Shown here piece by piece: positions 54,354 through 63,978 of a DNA stretch of 64,000 nucleotides (position 1 is its first letter; each line of letters begins with the position of its first letter). The position numbers were made by a program, and so were the translations under genes. Origin of the DNA: Sphingomonas suaedae (GTDB lineage: Bacteria > Pseudomonadota > Alphaproteobacteria > Sphingomonadales > Sphingomonadaceae); assembly GCF_007833215.1 (NCBI RefSeq), contig NZ_CP042239.1, forward strand, positions 1,302,001-1,366,000, written 5' to 3'. The notes beneath the pieces are model-generated. The model was not told the DNA's origin, did not search any database, and saw nothing but the letters and a program-made list of their open reading frames with translations.

Positions 54354-57300
54354 CTACTCCGCCGCCACCTCAACCCGCGCCTTCACCCCGCCCCGCTCCA
54401 GCAACGGCGCAAGATACTTCCCAGTGTAGCTGCGCGGTTCCTTCGCCACCTTTTCCGGCGTGCCTTCGGCGACGATCTCGCCGCCCTTGACGCCGCCTTC
54501 GGGGCCGAGGTCGAGAATCCAGTCGGCGGTCTTGATCACGTCGAGATTATGCTCGATCACCACCACGGTGTTGCCCTGTTCGACCAGCGCGTGGAGGACC
54601 TCCAGCAGCTTGCGGACGTCCTCGAAATGCAGGCCCGTCGTGGGTTCGTCGAGGATGTAGAGCGTCTGGCCGGTGGCGCGGCGGGAGAGTTCCTTGGCGA
54701 GCTTGACGCGCTGCGCCTCGCCGCCGGACAGGGTCGTGGCCTGTTGCCCGACCTTGATATAGCCGAGGCCCACCTCCGCGAGCATCGCCATCTTGTCGCG
54801 GATCGGGGGGACGGCCTTGAAGAACTCCACCGCATCCTCGACCGTCATGTCGAGCACGTCGGCGATGCTGCGCCCCTTGAACTTCACCTCCAGCGTCTCG
54901 CGGTTGTAGCGCTGGCCGTGGCATACGTCGCAGGTGACGTAGACGTCGGGGAGGAAGTGCATCTCGATCTTGAGCACGCCGTCGCCCTGGCACGCCTCGC
55001 ACCGGCCGCCCTTGACGTTGAAGCTGAACCGGCCGGGCTTGTAGCCGCGCGCCTGCGCCTCCGGTAGCCCGGCGAACCAGTCGCGGATGTTGGTGAAGGC
55101 GCCCGTGTAAGTGGCCGGGTTCGAGCGCGGGGTGCGGCCGATCGGCGACTGATCGATGTCGATCACCTTGTCGAGATGGTCGAGGCCGGTGATCTTCTCA
55201 TGCTTGCCGGCGAGGACGCGGGCGCCGTTGAGCGCGCGCGCGGCGGCGGCGTAGAGCGTGTCGATGGTGAAGCTCGACTTGCCCGATCCGGACACGCCGG
55301 TGATGCAGGTGAAGGTGCCGAGCGGGATGCTCGCGGTAACGCCGGTGAGGTTGTTGGCGGTGGCGTTGTGGACGGTGAGCTTCTTCCCATTGCCCTTGCG
55401 CCGCTTGTTCGGGACCGCGACTTCGCGGCGGCCGGAGAGATAGTCGGCGGTGACGCTGTCGGTGCTGGCGAGCACCTGTTCGAGCGTGCCCTGCGCCACG
55501 ACCTCGCCGCCATGCACGCCGGCGCCCGGCCCCATGTCGATGACATAGTCGGCGCTGCGGATCGCATCCTCGTCATGCTCGACCACCAGCACGGTGTTGC
55601 CGAGATCGCGCAGGCGACGCAGCGTGACGAGCAGCATGTCGTTGTCGCGCTGGTGCAGGCCGATGCTGGGCTCGTCGAGGACGTAGAGGACGCCGGAGAG
55701 GCCCGAGCCGATCTGCGACGCGAGGCGGATGCGCTGGCTCTCGCCGCCCGACAGCGTGCCGCTGGTGCGATCGAGGTTGAGATAATCGAGCCCGACATTG
55801 TTGAGGAAGCCGAGGCGTTCGTCGATTTCCTTGAGGATCGCGCGGGCGATTTCCTGCTGCTGCGGGGTGAGCGCGTCGGGCAGCGTCTTGAAGAAGGGGA
55901 CCGCGTCGGCGACCGACAGGCGGGTGACGCTGGAGATGTCGCGCATCGCCACCTTGACCGCCAGCGCCTCGGGCTTGAGGCGGGCGCCGTGGCAGGTTTC
56001 GCACGGGTGCGCGGCCTGGTACTTGCTCAGCTCTTCGCGCATCCACGCGCTTTCGGTCTGGAGCATCCGGCGGTTGAGGTTGCCGATGACGCCCTCGAAC
56101 GGCTTCTTCACGTCGTAGCTTTTGCGACCGTCGACGAAGGTGAGCGTGACCGGCTTGCCGCGGCTGCCGTGGAGGATGAGATAGTGGACCTCCTCGGGCA
56201 GGTCCTTCCACGGGGTGTCGAGGCTGAAGCCGAACTCGCGCGCGAGGCTGCCGAGGACTTGCATGTAATAGGGGCTGGGCGGGTTGGACTTGGCCCAGGG
56301 GACGACCGCGCCCTTCTTGATGCTGAGATCGTGGTTGGGGACGACGAGGTCTTCGTCGAAGATCTGCTTTTCGCCGAGGCCGTCGCATGCCGGGCAGGCG
56401 CCCTGCGGGGCGTTGAAGGAGAACAGGCGCGGCTCGATCTCGGCGATGGTGAAGCCGCTGACCGGACAGGCGAAGCGTTCGGAGAAGACGATGCGGTTGT
56501 CGGGGATGCCGGTGTTTTTCATGCCGCCCTTCGTCACCCCAGCGGAAGCTGGGGTCTCTGGCGGCATCGCGCCTTCGCTGGAGGCCCCAGCTTTCGCTGG
56601 GGCGACGTCGTGGGTGAACGCCTGTGGGGCTTCGCGAACCGCACTGCCCCTCTCCCCGACCCTCTCCCCTGAAGGGGAGAGGGAGCTTACCGTGGTATCC
56701 ACCAGGTCGACGTACGCCAGGCCATCCGCCAGTTTCAGCGCGGTTTCGAAGCTCTCCGCGAGCCGCGTGGCGATGTCGTCGCGGACGACGAGGCGGTCGA
56801 TCACCACCTCGATGTCGTGCTTGTACTTCTTGTCGAGCGCGGGGGCGTCCTCGATCAGCCAGGTTTCGCCATCGATGCGGACGCGCTGGAAGCCGGCCTT
56901 CTGCCATTCGGCCAGCTCCTTGCGATACTCGCCCTTGCGGCCGCGCACGACCGGGGCGAGCAGCAGCAGGCGCGTCCCCTCGGGCAGCGCGAGGACGCGG
57001 TCGACCATCTGGCTGACGGTCTGCGCGGCGATCGGCAGGCCGGTCGCGGGGCTGTAGGGGATGCCGATGCGCGCCCAGAGCAGGCGCATGTAATCATAGA
57101 TCTCGGTCACCGTCGCGACGGTCGAGCGCGGGTTGCGGCTGGTGGTCTTCTGCTCGATGCTGATCGCGGGCGAGAGGCCGTCGATATGCTCGACATCGGG
57201 CTTCTGCATCATCTCGAGGAACTGGCGCGCATAGGCGCTCAAGGACTCGACATAGCGGCGCTGCCCCTCGGCATAGATGGTGTCGAAGGCGAGGCTCGAC

Positions 57301-57416
57301 TTCCCCGAGCCTGACAGGCCGGTGATGACGGTCAGCGTATCGCGCGGAATGTCGATGTCCACGCCCTTGAGATTATGCTCGCGCGCGCCACGTACGGAAA
57401 TGTGAGTCAAAGCCAT
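54354..57416 (-). CDS. uvrA: UvrABC excinuclease subunit A with in-frame repeat insertion
   Basis: A 1020-residue UvrA, longer than the usual roughly 940-970. It has Walker [21 protein letters not shown] and [20 protein letters not shown], signature [21 protein letters not shown] and [18 protein letters not shown], and the zinc-binding cysteines ([39 protein letters not shown]). Residues about 244-296 ([15 protein letters not shown]... [11 protein letters not shown]...[11 protein letters not shown]) are encoded by two repeat elements and are absent from normal UvrA. The start [10 protein letters not shown] at 57416 has an SOS box 12 bp upstream. Confidence 0.96.
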   Translation of the reverse strand: MALTHISVRGAREHNLKGVDIDIPRDTLTVITGLSGSGKSSLAFDTIYAEGQRRYVESLSAYARQFLEMMQKPDVEHIDGLSPAISIEQKTTSRNPRSTVATVTEIYDYMRLLWARIGIPYSPATGLPIAAQTVSQMVDRVLALPEGTRLLLLAPVVRGRKGEYRKELAEWQKAGFQRVRIDGETWLIEDAPALDKKYKHDIEVVIDRLVVRDDIATRLAESFETALKLADGLAYVDLVDTTVSSLSPSGERVGERGSAVREAPQAFTHDVAPAKAGASSEGAMPPETPASAGVTKGGMKNTGIPDNRIVFSERFACPVSGFTIAEIEPRLFSFNAPQGACPACDGLGEKQIFDEDLVVPNHDLSIKKGAVVPWAKSNPPSPYYMQVLGSLAREFGFSLDTPWKDLPEEVHYLILHGSRGKPVTLTFVDGRKSYDVKKPFEGVIGNLNRRMLQTESAWMREELSKYQAAHPCETCHGARLKPEALAVKVAMRDISSVTRLSVADAVPFFKTLPDALTPQQQEIARAILKEIDERLGFLNNVGLDYLNLDRTSGTLSGGESQRIRLASQIGSGLSGVLYVLDEPSIGLHQRDNDMLLVTLRRLRDLGNTVLVVEHDEDAIRSADYVIDMGPGAGVHGGEVVAQGTLEQVLASTDSVTADYLSGRREVAVPNKRRKGNGKKLTVHNATANNLTGVTASIPLGTFTCITGVSGSGKSSFTIDTLYAAAARALNGARVLAGKHEKITGLDHLDKVIDIDQSPIGRTPRSNPATYTGAFTNIRDWFAGLPEAQARGYKPGRFSFNVKGGRCEACQGDGVLKIEMHFLPDVYVTCDVCHGQRYNRETLEVKFKGRSIADVLDMTVEDAVEFFKAVPPIRDKMAMLAEVGLGYIKVGQQATTLSGGEAQRVKLAKELSRRATGQTLYILDEPTTGLHFEDVRKLLEVLHALVEQGNTVVVIEHNLDVIKTADWILDLGPEGGVKGGEIVAEGTPEKVAKEPRSYTGKYLAPLLERGGVKARVEVAAE
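56532..56608 (-). repeat. Palindromic element copy 2, inside the uvrA coding frame
   Basis: This is the reverse-orientation sister of the element at 3756-3835. On the minus strand it starts GTCGCCCCAGCGAAAGCTGG and ends CCCAGCTTCCGCTGGG plus GTGACG, with a spacer that differs from copy 1. It is read in frame in uvrA as about 26 residues rich in Ala, Pro and Ser. Its length does not shift the frame. Confidence 0.88.
56645..56687 (-). repeat. Second palindromic element inside uvrA
   Basis: On the minus strand CTCCCTCTCCCCTTCAGGGG and AGAGGGTCGGGGAGAGGGG make a hairpin of CCCTCTCCCC with GGGGAGAGGG. This GC-rich intergenic hairpin family is common in proteobacteria. Here it is read through as [13 protein letters not shown], about 13 residues before the first element's product. 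Confidence 0.75.
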
Positions 57417-57427
57417 GGGGCTGGTTT

Positions 57428-57442
57428 GTTCCAGATTTGTTC
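57428..57442 (-). promoter_or_regulatory. LexA SOS box of uvrA
   Basis: GTTCCAGATTTGTTC, that is GTTC-N7-GTTC (GAAC-N7-GAAC on the uvrA strand), the alphaproteobacterial LexA operator. It lies 12 bp from the uvrA ATG, so LexA would block the promoter until DNA damage. It also overlaps the 5' end of a plus-strand frame, which argues that the neighbour's true start is further in. Confidence 0.85.
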
Positions 57443-57502
57443 GATAGGTGCAAGGTGACAGCTCGCTTAGATGGCGGCTGCAAAACAAGGGACAAGGGCC
57501 GA

Positions 57503-58039
57503 GTGGGTACGGATACGCCGGAAAGCATCGACGCGGCGGTGCTCGCCTTTTGCGCGACGATCGCGCCGGGGATGCCCGAATATGTCGATGTCGTCCCCGG
57601 CGAGGGCGCGCAGATCGCCTATTGTTTCGACAATGCCGCGGCGGCGGTGAAGCGGCATGGCGGGTCGGTCGCCTATGGCTGGATCATCTGGCGCTGGCCG
57701 GGCCGCTATCTGGAGGCGGAGCACCACGCCGTGTGTCGCCGCGCCGACGGGACGCTGCACGATGTGACGCCGATGCTGTACGGGCAGACGCGCATCCTGT
57801 TCCTGAGCGATCCGGGCGCGGTGTTCGATCCGACGCGCTTTCGCCCCAACCGACTGATGGCCGAACCGGGCAACGCGGTCGCGGAAGACTATGTCGCGCT
57901 GTCGATCCAGCGGGCCGATATCCTCAACGCCTATGGCGAACCGGGGATGGACCATGCGCTGACGCCGCAGGACCAGGCGCGGCTGGACGCGATCAACCCG
58001 CGCTGGATGGCGCTGTATCGCGAGCTGGAGCGGGGGTGA
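57503..58039 (+). CDS. Cytoplasmic protein of unknown function (178 aa)
   Basis: A 178-residue soluble protein. Distinctive text is [20 protein letters not shown] and [13 protein letters not shown], with paired histidines ([10 protein letters not shown]), and a Trp-rich stretch that may bind metal or aromatic ligand. No family is assigned here. The frame is open from 57437, but the upstream part overlaps the uvrA SOS box; a GTG at 57503 with AAGGG nearby is the preferred start. Divergent from uvrA. Confidence 0.6.
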   Translation: MGTDTPESIDAAVLAFCATIAPGMPEYVDVVPGEGAQIAYCFDNAAAAVKRHGGSVAYGWIIWRWPGRYLEAEHHAVCRRADGTLHDVTPMLYGQTRILFLSDPGAVFDPTRFRPNRLMAEPGNAVAEDYVALSIQRADILNAYGEPGMDHALTPQDQARLDAINPRWMALYRELERG

Positions 58040-58096
58040 GGGTGAAAGCGCTTTGCGGGGAAGGGGTTGGGGATTAGCGTAGCAGGAGGGGGAACG

Positions 58097-61000
58097 ATGC
58101 CAGTTACACAAGCACTTCAAGCCTTCGCACAGCGGATTCGCGACGTTCGGCGCGCAAATGCCGAGGTGCCGGAGACCGGGCTCGCGCCGGCATTTCAGGC
58201 ACTGATCGAGACGCTGTTGCCGTTGCTGCCTGCCGCACCCGCGCTGACCGTCGTGCCGGAGTTTCGCAATCCCGGCGTCGGACGTCCTGACATCGCGCTG
58301 GTTCGGCCGGGTGCCCCTGCCCGTGCATTCATCGAGCTGAAGGCCCCCGATCAGCCGGGCGACCCCACTCGCTGGAGAGGGCATAACAAGGCACAGTTTC
58401 AGCGGTTCGGCGAACTGCCGAGCTGGGGCATCAGCAATTTCAGCGAGTTCCGACTGTTCGAACGGGACGCGGAGGTCGGCTTCGCAATCGTCGTTCCCGC
58501 CCGTGCGCTGCGCCCCGATACGGCGGACGCGGAGGCGAACCGGCTGATCGCGAACGAAAATCCCGATGCGTTTCTGAACCTGCTGACCCGAGTCTGCGCA
58601 GCCGATGCGCCTGCCGCGCGCGATGCGGAGCATCTGGCGCAGTTGCTGGCCCATTCAGCGCGGCTGGTGCGCGGGATCGTGCAGGACCGGCTGGCCGAAC
58701 TCCACGCCGAGCAGAACGACCGGGCCGCGCTGATGCAGGTGCGGAAAGAATTTCGGGACGTGCTCTATGCCCACCCGGAGGCGGGCGGTTATTCCGCGAA
58801 TGATTTCGACACGCTGTTTTCCGCTGCGTTTGCCCAGACGCTGGCGTTCGGATTGCTGCTGGTGCGCGAAGGAACGGACGGGCCGGTCGATCACCGCGCG
58901 TGGGAACGGATGCCGGAGGAACATCCGCTGATGCGCACCGCGCTGCGCGTCCTTTCGATGGAAGAAGTGGTTCAGGACGTCGGCATCGGCTTCGATGTCA
59001 TGCTGGACACGGTGAACAGCTTCGCCGCGGAAATTCTGGCGATCCGGCCCGACGGGCGTGACCCGATCCTGTATTTCTACGAAGACTTTCTGGAGACGTT
59101 CGATCCGGCGGCGCGCGAGCGTTATGGCGTCTATTACACCCCGATCGAGGTGGTGCGGTACATGGCCGGGGCGCTCGACCGGGCGCTGCGCGAGAATCTG
59201 AACACGCAGGGGTTGCAAGACCCGAATGTCACGATCCTGGACCCGGCGACGGGGACCGGCACCTTCCTGTTGGGCATTGCCGAGCGGGTGCGCAACCAGG
59301 TGGAAGCCGCCAACGGGCCGGTCGAGGCGCGGATGGCGCTGCGCGATCTGGCGCGGCGGATGTTTGGGTTCGAGTTGCTGGTCGGCCCGTATGCGGTGGC
59401 GCATTACCGGTTGCACCATGCATTGCGGGCGCGGCGCGAGGGCGATGAGGGGGAACCGCTGGAGCTACCGCGGCTGGGCGTTTACCTGACCGATACGCTG
59501 GCGCAGCCGGGTGCGGCGGCACCGGCCGGTCCGCTGGGGTTCGTGTCGGACGGCATTGCGGATGAGCGGCACGCCGCCGACGAGGTGAAGGCGCGTGAGC
59601 CGATCCTGGCGATCATCGGCAATCCGCCGTACAAGCGGCTGGAGGAAGGCGAGAACGAAACGCTGGTCGGCCGCTGGATGGACGATCTGTGGGACGATTT
59701 GAAGCGGCCGGTGCGCGACGCGGGACAGGGCAACCAGCTCAATACCTTCCCCGAATTCTCGGTCGCCTTCTGGCGTTGGGCGATCTGGAAATTGTTCGAG
59801 GCCGAGAATGCGCCGCAGCGCGGGGTGATCGCGTTCATCACCAATCGCAAATTCCTGACCGGGTGGCCCTATGCTGGCCTGCGCAAGATGATGCGCGAGA
59901 AGTTCGACCGGATCGAGGTGATCGACCTGCGCGGCGATGTGCGCGCCGGGCCACGCGGCGACGTGGCGAGCGATCAGGGCGTATTCAATATCATGGTCGG
60001 CACCGCGATCACGCTGGCGATTGCGGATGGCAGCAAGGCCGAAGGCGAACTGGCGGAGGTCCGGTATTTCGATAGTTGGTCGGATGACCTTTTCTCGCGG
60101 CGAGCGAAGTTAGTGCGCCTCGCTGTCCATTCGGAAGCGGGGACTTTCGAAGCGGCCGAAGGCGTAGAAAACGATCTTCTGGAATCGTTTCGACCCTTAC
60201 CGTTTACTGATTTCAACGGCGTGCATCTCAAACAAGTATTTGCCTACACCCGAGGGGGCATTCAAACCAAACGTGACTCATTCATTTATGCTACATCCGC
60301 TCATGCGCTCACCGCACAGATTCGCCGGTTTTTAGCTGCTCCTCACGGCGAGGCACGCGCGATGTTTCACGATAGTCGCGATAAGAAGTCTGCCCAAGCC
60401 CGGCTCATCCCGTTCAATGAAACGAACATTCGGAGCGTCTCTTATCGGCCCTTGGATCACCGCGTGCTCTACAATCACTCCGCCTATGGCGATTTTCTGA
60501 GACCTGAACTTCAGCAAGTTTGGGGGCACAACAACGTCTGCCTTTACTCGCTAAAATCGAATACCGGTGCCGGCCCTGCCGTGTGGTGTCACGGCCTACT
60601 GCCTGATTACCACTCCATCAAAGGCAGCAATGGCGGCTACGCCTTCCCGCTCTACGACCGGCGCTCTGGCCCCGATGCCACCAACCTCAACCCGGCACTG
60701 ATCGAGGGACTTTCGCTCGCCTATGGTCGACCGGTCACTGCACCGGATGTGTTCGACGCGATCCTGTGCCTGTTGTCCGCCACCAGCTACACTCACCGCT
60801 TCGCCGAAGACCTGGAGGACACCTTCCCGCATGTCGCCTTTCCGGCGGACCATGAAGTGTTCACCCGCGCAGTGGCGATCGGCTGCGACATTCGCGAGAT
60901 CGAGACCTTTGCGCGTCTTCCTGAAATCCCGCAGGGGCTGTGCGCCATCGCGAGCGAGCCGACCGGCGCGGTCGCCAGCGGCGTGGCCGCCGGCTATGCC

Positions 61001-61300
61001 GATGGCGCGATCACGCTGTGCGAGAATGGCAGCGGCAGGATCACCGGCATCCCCGAACCCGTTTGGCGTTTTGCCGTGAGCGGTTATCGCGTGCTGCCGC
61101 GCTGGATCGAAGGGCGCGAAGGCGTTGCCGCCGATCTGGCGTTCGTCCGGGAGCTGCGCGATGTGGCGGCACGGATCGCCGCACTTCTCCACAGTTTCGA
61201 CGCAGCCGACCTTGTGCTGGCCGACACGCTGGCGGATAGTCTGACGCGTGAGGAACTGGGGCTGGACGATGCCGCCCCGGACCAAGATGAGGACGCATGA
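58097..61300 (+). CDS. Single-chain restriction-modification enzyme (PD-(D/E)XK nuclease + N6-adenine methylase + recognition domain)
   Basis: A 1067-residue protein. The N-terminus holds a PD-(D/E)XK-type nuclease (GRPDIALVRPGAPARAFIELKAP). The middle is a gamma-class N6-adenine methylase with motif I DPATGTGTFLLG and motif IV IIGNPPYKRL. After it the C-terminal part, about residues 660-840, should read the target. There is no helicase domain, unlike classical type ISP enzymes, so it resembles type IIG/ISP hybrids. The recognition segment (about 60070-60620) has lower GC than either side. MPVTQALQAF at 58097 follows AGGAGGGGG. The last 4 bp overlap a small partner gene. Confidence 0.88.
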   Translation: MPVTQALQAFAQRIRDVRRANAEVPETGLAPAFQALIETLLPLLPAAPALTVVPEFRNPGVGRPDIALVRPGAPARAFIELKAPDQPGDPTRWRGHNKAQFQRFGELPSWGISNFSEFRLFERDAEVGFAIVVPARALRPDTADAEANRLIANENPDAFLNLLTRVCAADAPAARDAEHLAQLLAHSARLVRGIVQDRLAELHAEQNDRAALMQVRKEFRDVLYAHPEAGGYSANDFDTLFSAAFAQTLAFGLLLVREGTDGPVDHRAWERMPEEHPLMRTALRVLSMEEVVQDVGIGFDVMLDTVNSFAAEILAIRPDGRDPILYFYEDFLETFDPAARERYGVYYTPIEVVRYMAGALDRALRENLNTQGLQDPNVTILDPATGTGTFLLGIAERVRNQVEAANGPVEARMALRDLARRMFGFELLVGPYAVAHYRLHHALRARREGDEGEPLELPRLGVYLTDTLAQPGAAAPAGPLGFVSDGIADERHAADEVKAREPILAIIGNPPYKRLEEGENETLVGRWMDDLWDDLKRPVRDAGQGNQLNTFPEFSVAFWRWAIWKLFEAENAPQRGVIAFITNRKFLTGWPYAGLRKMMREKFDRIEVIDLRGDVRAGPRGDVASDQGVFNIMVGTAITLAIADGSKAEGELAEVRYFDSWSDDLFSRRAKLVRLAVHSEAGTFEAAEGVENDLLESFRPLPFTDFNGVHLKQVFAYTRGGIQTKRDSFIYATSAHALTAQIRRFLAAPHGEARAMFHDSRDKKSAQARLIPFNETNIRSVSYRPLDHRVLYNHSAYGDFLRPELQQVWGHNNVCLYSLKSNTGAGPAVWCHGLLPDYHSIKGSNGGYAFPLYDRRSGPDATNLNPALIEGLSLAYGRPVTAPDVFDAILCLLSATSYTHRFAEDLEDTFPHVAFPADHEVFTRAVAIGCDIREIETFARLPEIPQGLCAIASEPTGAVASGVAAGYADGAITLCENGSGRITGIPEPVWRFAVSGYRVLPRWIEGREGVAADLAFVRELRDVAARIAALLHSFDAADLVLADTLADSLTREELGLDDAAPDQDEDA

Positions 61301-61599
61301 CCGACACGCCCGATCTGTTTGGCCATACGCCCGCCCAGGGAAGCCTGTTCGGCGAGGGCGATGGCAAGATGACGGCATCCGCCCGGGAGCCGCAGATGCC
61401 GACCCCGGAACTGGCACGGGCGCGGCTGCATCGCTTTCTGGAAACCGCGCGGGCGGCTGAAACGATGCCGTGGGATGCGCGGCGTGCGCGGGTGGTCCAG
61501 ATCATCTTTCCGCAGATGGCGCGCTGGCTGCCCGAGGATGAAGCCGATCAGCTTTGCATGGAGTTCATGCGCGAGGTTGAGCGATTGAAGGCCGCCTGA
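61297..61599 (+). CDS. Small partner protein coupled to the restriction-modification gene
   Basis: A 100-residue protein whose ATG overlaps the stop of the restriction gene (ATGA), so it is translationally coupled. It is acidic and helical: LARARLHRFLETARAAETMPWDARRARVVQIIFPQMARWLPEDEADQLCMEFMREVERLK. The N-terminus contains LFGHTPAQGSLFGEG, a phenylalanine/glycine pattern like a short peptide ligand. No family is recognised; it may regulate or assemble the enzyme, or be an anti-restriction/immunity component. Confidence 0.65.
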   Translation: MTDTPDLFGHTPAQGSLFGEGDGKMTASAREPQMPTPELARARLHRFLETARAAETMPWDARRARVVQIIFPQMARWLPEDEADQLCMEFMREVERLKAA

Positions 61600-61636
61600 C
61601 CGCCCCACCCTTTCCGACGCTTTCAGACACACGCTT

Positions 61637-61703
61637 CTCCCCCGAAAATCATGCAGTTGCCGTTCATACGGAATCCGCGATGATGCGAGCATGATTTCGG
61701 GAG
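61637..61703 (+). promoter_or_regulatory. Inverted repeat that can cover the ribosome site of the lipoprotein gene
   Basis: CTCCCCCGAAAATCATGC (61637-61654) can pair with GCATGATTTCGGGAG (61689-61703) with three extra bases bulged. The right arm contains the GGGAG ribosome site of the GTG start at 61711, so pairing would hide it. Possibly a translational on/off switch. Confidence 0.3.
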
Positions 61704-61710
61704 AGGGCAT

Positions 61711-63510
61711 GTGAGCGACACGCGGCGGATAATGGGGGCGAGCCTGGCGGCGTTGGGGCTGGCGCTGGTGGGGGGATGTACCGCCGAGGGGCCGAGCGCG
61801 GGCTATGGGCCCCCGCCCGTCGATCCGGCGCCGGTCTATGACGCGCGCCCCGCCGCAGCTCCGCCGGTGGCGAGCGGGGCGTATCGGGCGCCCTCCCCCG
61901 CCCCTGCTCCCGCTGCCCCCGCTTCCTATGCCGCGCCGGTGCCCGCACAGTCCGGCTGGCAGGCGCAGGCGGCGGATTATTACTGGATCGACACCGCCGA
62001 TGGGCTGCTGGAGGCGATCGGGGATGCGCCGCCGGACTTCGTGTTCGACTTCGATCGCGACGAAGCCTGGGGATGGTCGACCGAGACCGGCCATCTGGTG
62101 CTGGCCGAAGCGCTGGGCGACGGATCGATCCGCTATTTCTATTATGAGCCCGATGCGGACGCGCCGTTCCTGGTGCAGGAGGCGCGGCTGTCCTTCGCCT
62201 ATGCGCGTCAGCGGCTGGCAGCGGTGTATGACAGTGGCGGCGCGGTGCTATCCCCGGCCGAAGCCGATCTGCACGACGATCTGGCGGGCGACCTCTATGC
62301 GCGCGGCGTCGCGATGCGCGAGGCGGCGGACGGCGAGGATCAATGGGATGCGGTCGATGCCGGATGGTGGGCCGGGCAGATCGCGACGGTGGTCGACCTG
62401 CGGCTGCGCTGGGAAAGCGGGCGATCGCGGCACCCGGGCTGGCAGCGGTGGCGCAGCGGCGCCGAAGCGGCGCGTTGGCGCAACCGGCTGGGCAATGAGC
62501 GGATACGGCGACGGATGGACGGCGACCGGTTCCGCGACTGGCAGCGCGGCGGGTTCCGCGGACCGCCGCCCGCGATCGGGGTGCAGCGGCCGGGCAGGCC
62601 TGCGCTGGGTGTGCGCCCGCCGCGCCGCGATGGCGCGGGCGGTCGGCCTGGAGCAGGACGTCCGGGAGCCGGGCGTCCGGGAGCAGAACGGCCCGAGGGT
62701 GGACGGCCGGGAGCCGGGCGCCCGGGGGCCGGACGGCCCGAGGGTGGTCGTCCGGGCCCGGGGCGGCCAGATACCGGAAGGCCGGATGGCGATCGACCGG
62801 GAACTGGGCAACCCGGTGCCGGAAGGCCCGGTTCCGGACGCCCGCCGGTGACGCGACCGGGCGAAGGTCCTGGCGCGGGAAGGCCCGGGGGCGCACGGCC
62901 CGACGCGCCGGTCGGCACTCCGCCCACGCGACCGCGTCCGCCGGTCACGACCCCGACCCCGCCGCCGGTTCAGGCACAGCCGCGCCCCACGCCACGACCC
63001 GACCGGCCGGGCGTTCCGGGGGGACCGGGACAGGTCGATCCTGACCGTCGTCCCCCCGGAAACGGACTGATCCGCGAGCGCGAGCCGCAGCGCCCGGTGG
63101 TGGTGCGGCCGCGCCCGCCAGTGACCCGGCCGACTCCGCAGCCGCCGATTGCCCAGCCGCAACCGCGTCCCCCTGTCGCGCAGCCGCGCCCTCAACCGCG
63201 TCCGCCCGTGGCGCAACCTCAGCCGCCAGTGGCGCAGCCCCAGCCTCAGCCCCAGCCACCTGTGGCGCAGCCTCGGCCCCAGCCGCGCCCTCCAGTAATG
63301 CAGCCGCGTCCGGCGCCAAGGCCGCCGGTTGTCCAGCAGCCCCGACCGCCGATCGCACAGCCGCGCCCGCAACCACGGCCCCAACCCCAGGTCCAACCCC
63401 CGCCGCGCCCCCAACCGCAGCCTCAGGCGGCGCCCCCGCCCCGTCCAGCCCCCTCTCCGAGCACATCAACGCAACGCCCGGTTCAACGGGAGTTGGAACG
63501 CCCCGATTGA
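61711..63510 (+). CDS. Proline/glycine-rich repetitive lipoprotein
   Basis: A 599-residue protein with a GTG start (GGGAGAGGGCAT ribosome site). The N-terminus MSDTRRIMGASLAALGLALV ends in a lipobox (GGC). Residues about 85-280 are a folded Trp/Asp-rich domain (DYYWIDTADGLLEAIGDAPPDFVFDFDRD...). Then come (GRPGA)-type repeats, about 300-390, and (PRPPVAQPQP)-type repeats, about 440-580, with Arg-Pro and Gln-Pro periodicity. The repeats suggest a stiff arm crossing the periplasm or peptidoglycan, or an adhesin stalk. Repeat number may vary between strains. Confidence 0.7.
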   Translation: MSDTRRIMGASLAALGLALVGGCTAEGPSAGYGPPPVDPAPVYDARPAAAPPVASGAYRAPSPAPAPAAPASYAAPVPAQSGWQAQAADYYWIDTADGLLEAIGDAPPDFVFDFDRDEAWGWSTETGHLVLAEALGDGSIRYFYYEPDADAPFLVQEARLSFAYARQRLAAVYDSGGAVLSPAEADLHDDLAGDLYARGVAMREAADGEDQWDAVDAGWWAGQIATVVDLRLRWESGRSRHPGWQRWRSGAEAARWRNRLGNERIRRRMDGDRFRDWQRGGFRGPPPAIGVQRPGRPALGVRPPRRDGAGGRPGAGRPGAGRPGAERPEGGRPGAGRPGAGRPEGGRPGPGRPDTGRPDGDRPGTGQPGAGRPGSGRPPVTRPGEGPGAGRPGGARPDAPVGTPPTRPRPPVTTPTPPPVQAQPRPTPRPDRPGVPGGPGQVDPDRRPPGNGLIREREPQRPVVVRPRPPVTRPTPQPPIAQPQPRPPVAQPRPQPRPPVAQPQPPVAQPQPQPQPPVAQPRPQPRPPVMQPRPAPRPPVVQQPRPPIAQPRPQPRPQPQVQPPPRPQPQPQAAPPPRPAPSPSTSTQRPVQRELERPD

Positions 63511-63516
63511 AGCCGT

Positions 63517-63978
63517 TCAACCCGGCGTAAAGGGCAGGATACTGCGATAGTGCGCGATCGGCGGGGCGCCGGGAATGACGGCGCCCCGGCCGAGCAGAAA
63601 GATATGGCGGACGATCTCCGCCTGTTGCTCGATCCCGTAGCGGTCGAGGGTCCAGCCGGGCTTCAGCGCATAATCGTAGCGGCAAAAGGGGTGGCGGCGG
63701 AGCGGGAGGAAGATGCCCCGCTGATGCTGCCAGATATGGGTCATTTCGTGGATGAAATGCCCTTGCAGGCCGAGATGGGCATCGGCGAAGTCGTCGCGGT
63801 AATTGCCGCCAGCGGGGTGGAAATGGATGCAGCCGAGCGGTGCCATCGTCACGCGTTTCGGCTGGAAAAAGATCCATTTGCGGTTGGCGACGCGCGCGCT
63901 GGCGTAATCGATCGCATCGCCGAAGACGCTACGCGAAAGGGCGATCTCGCCGGGGGTAAGCGGGCGGCGGTGAGTCAT
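63517..63978 (-). CDS. HExxH metallopeptidase-like protein
   Basis: A 153-residue protein with GHFIHEMTHIWQHQRG (zinc motif HEMTH at about 77-81) and a downstream EQQAEIVRH that could supply a third ligand. Similar sphingomonad proteins are labelled vgr-related without evidence of function. No signal peptide is visible. Minus-strand gene convergent with the repetitive lipoprotein. Its ATG at 63978 lies near the right edge. Confidence 0.75.
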   Translation of the reverse strand: MTHRRPLTPGEIALSRSVFGDAIDYASARVANRKWIFFQPKRVTMAPLGCIHFHPAGGNYRDDFADAHLGLQGHFIHEMTHIWQHQRGIFLPLRRHPFCRYDYALKPGWTLDRYGIEQQAEIVRHIFLLGRGAVIPGAPPIAHYRSILPFTPG

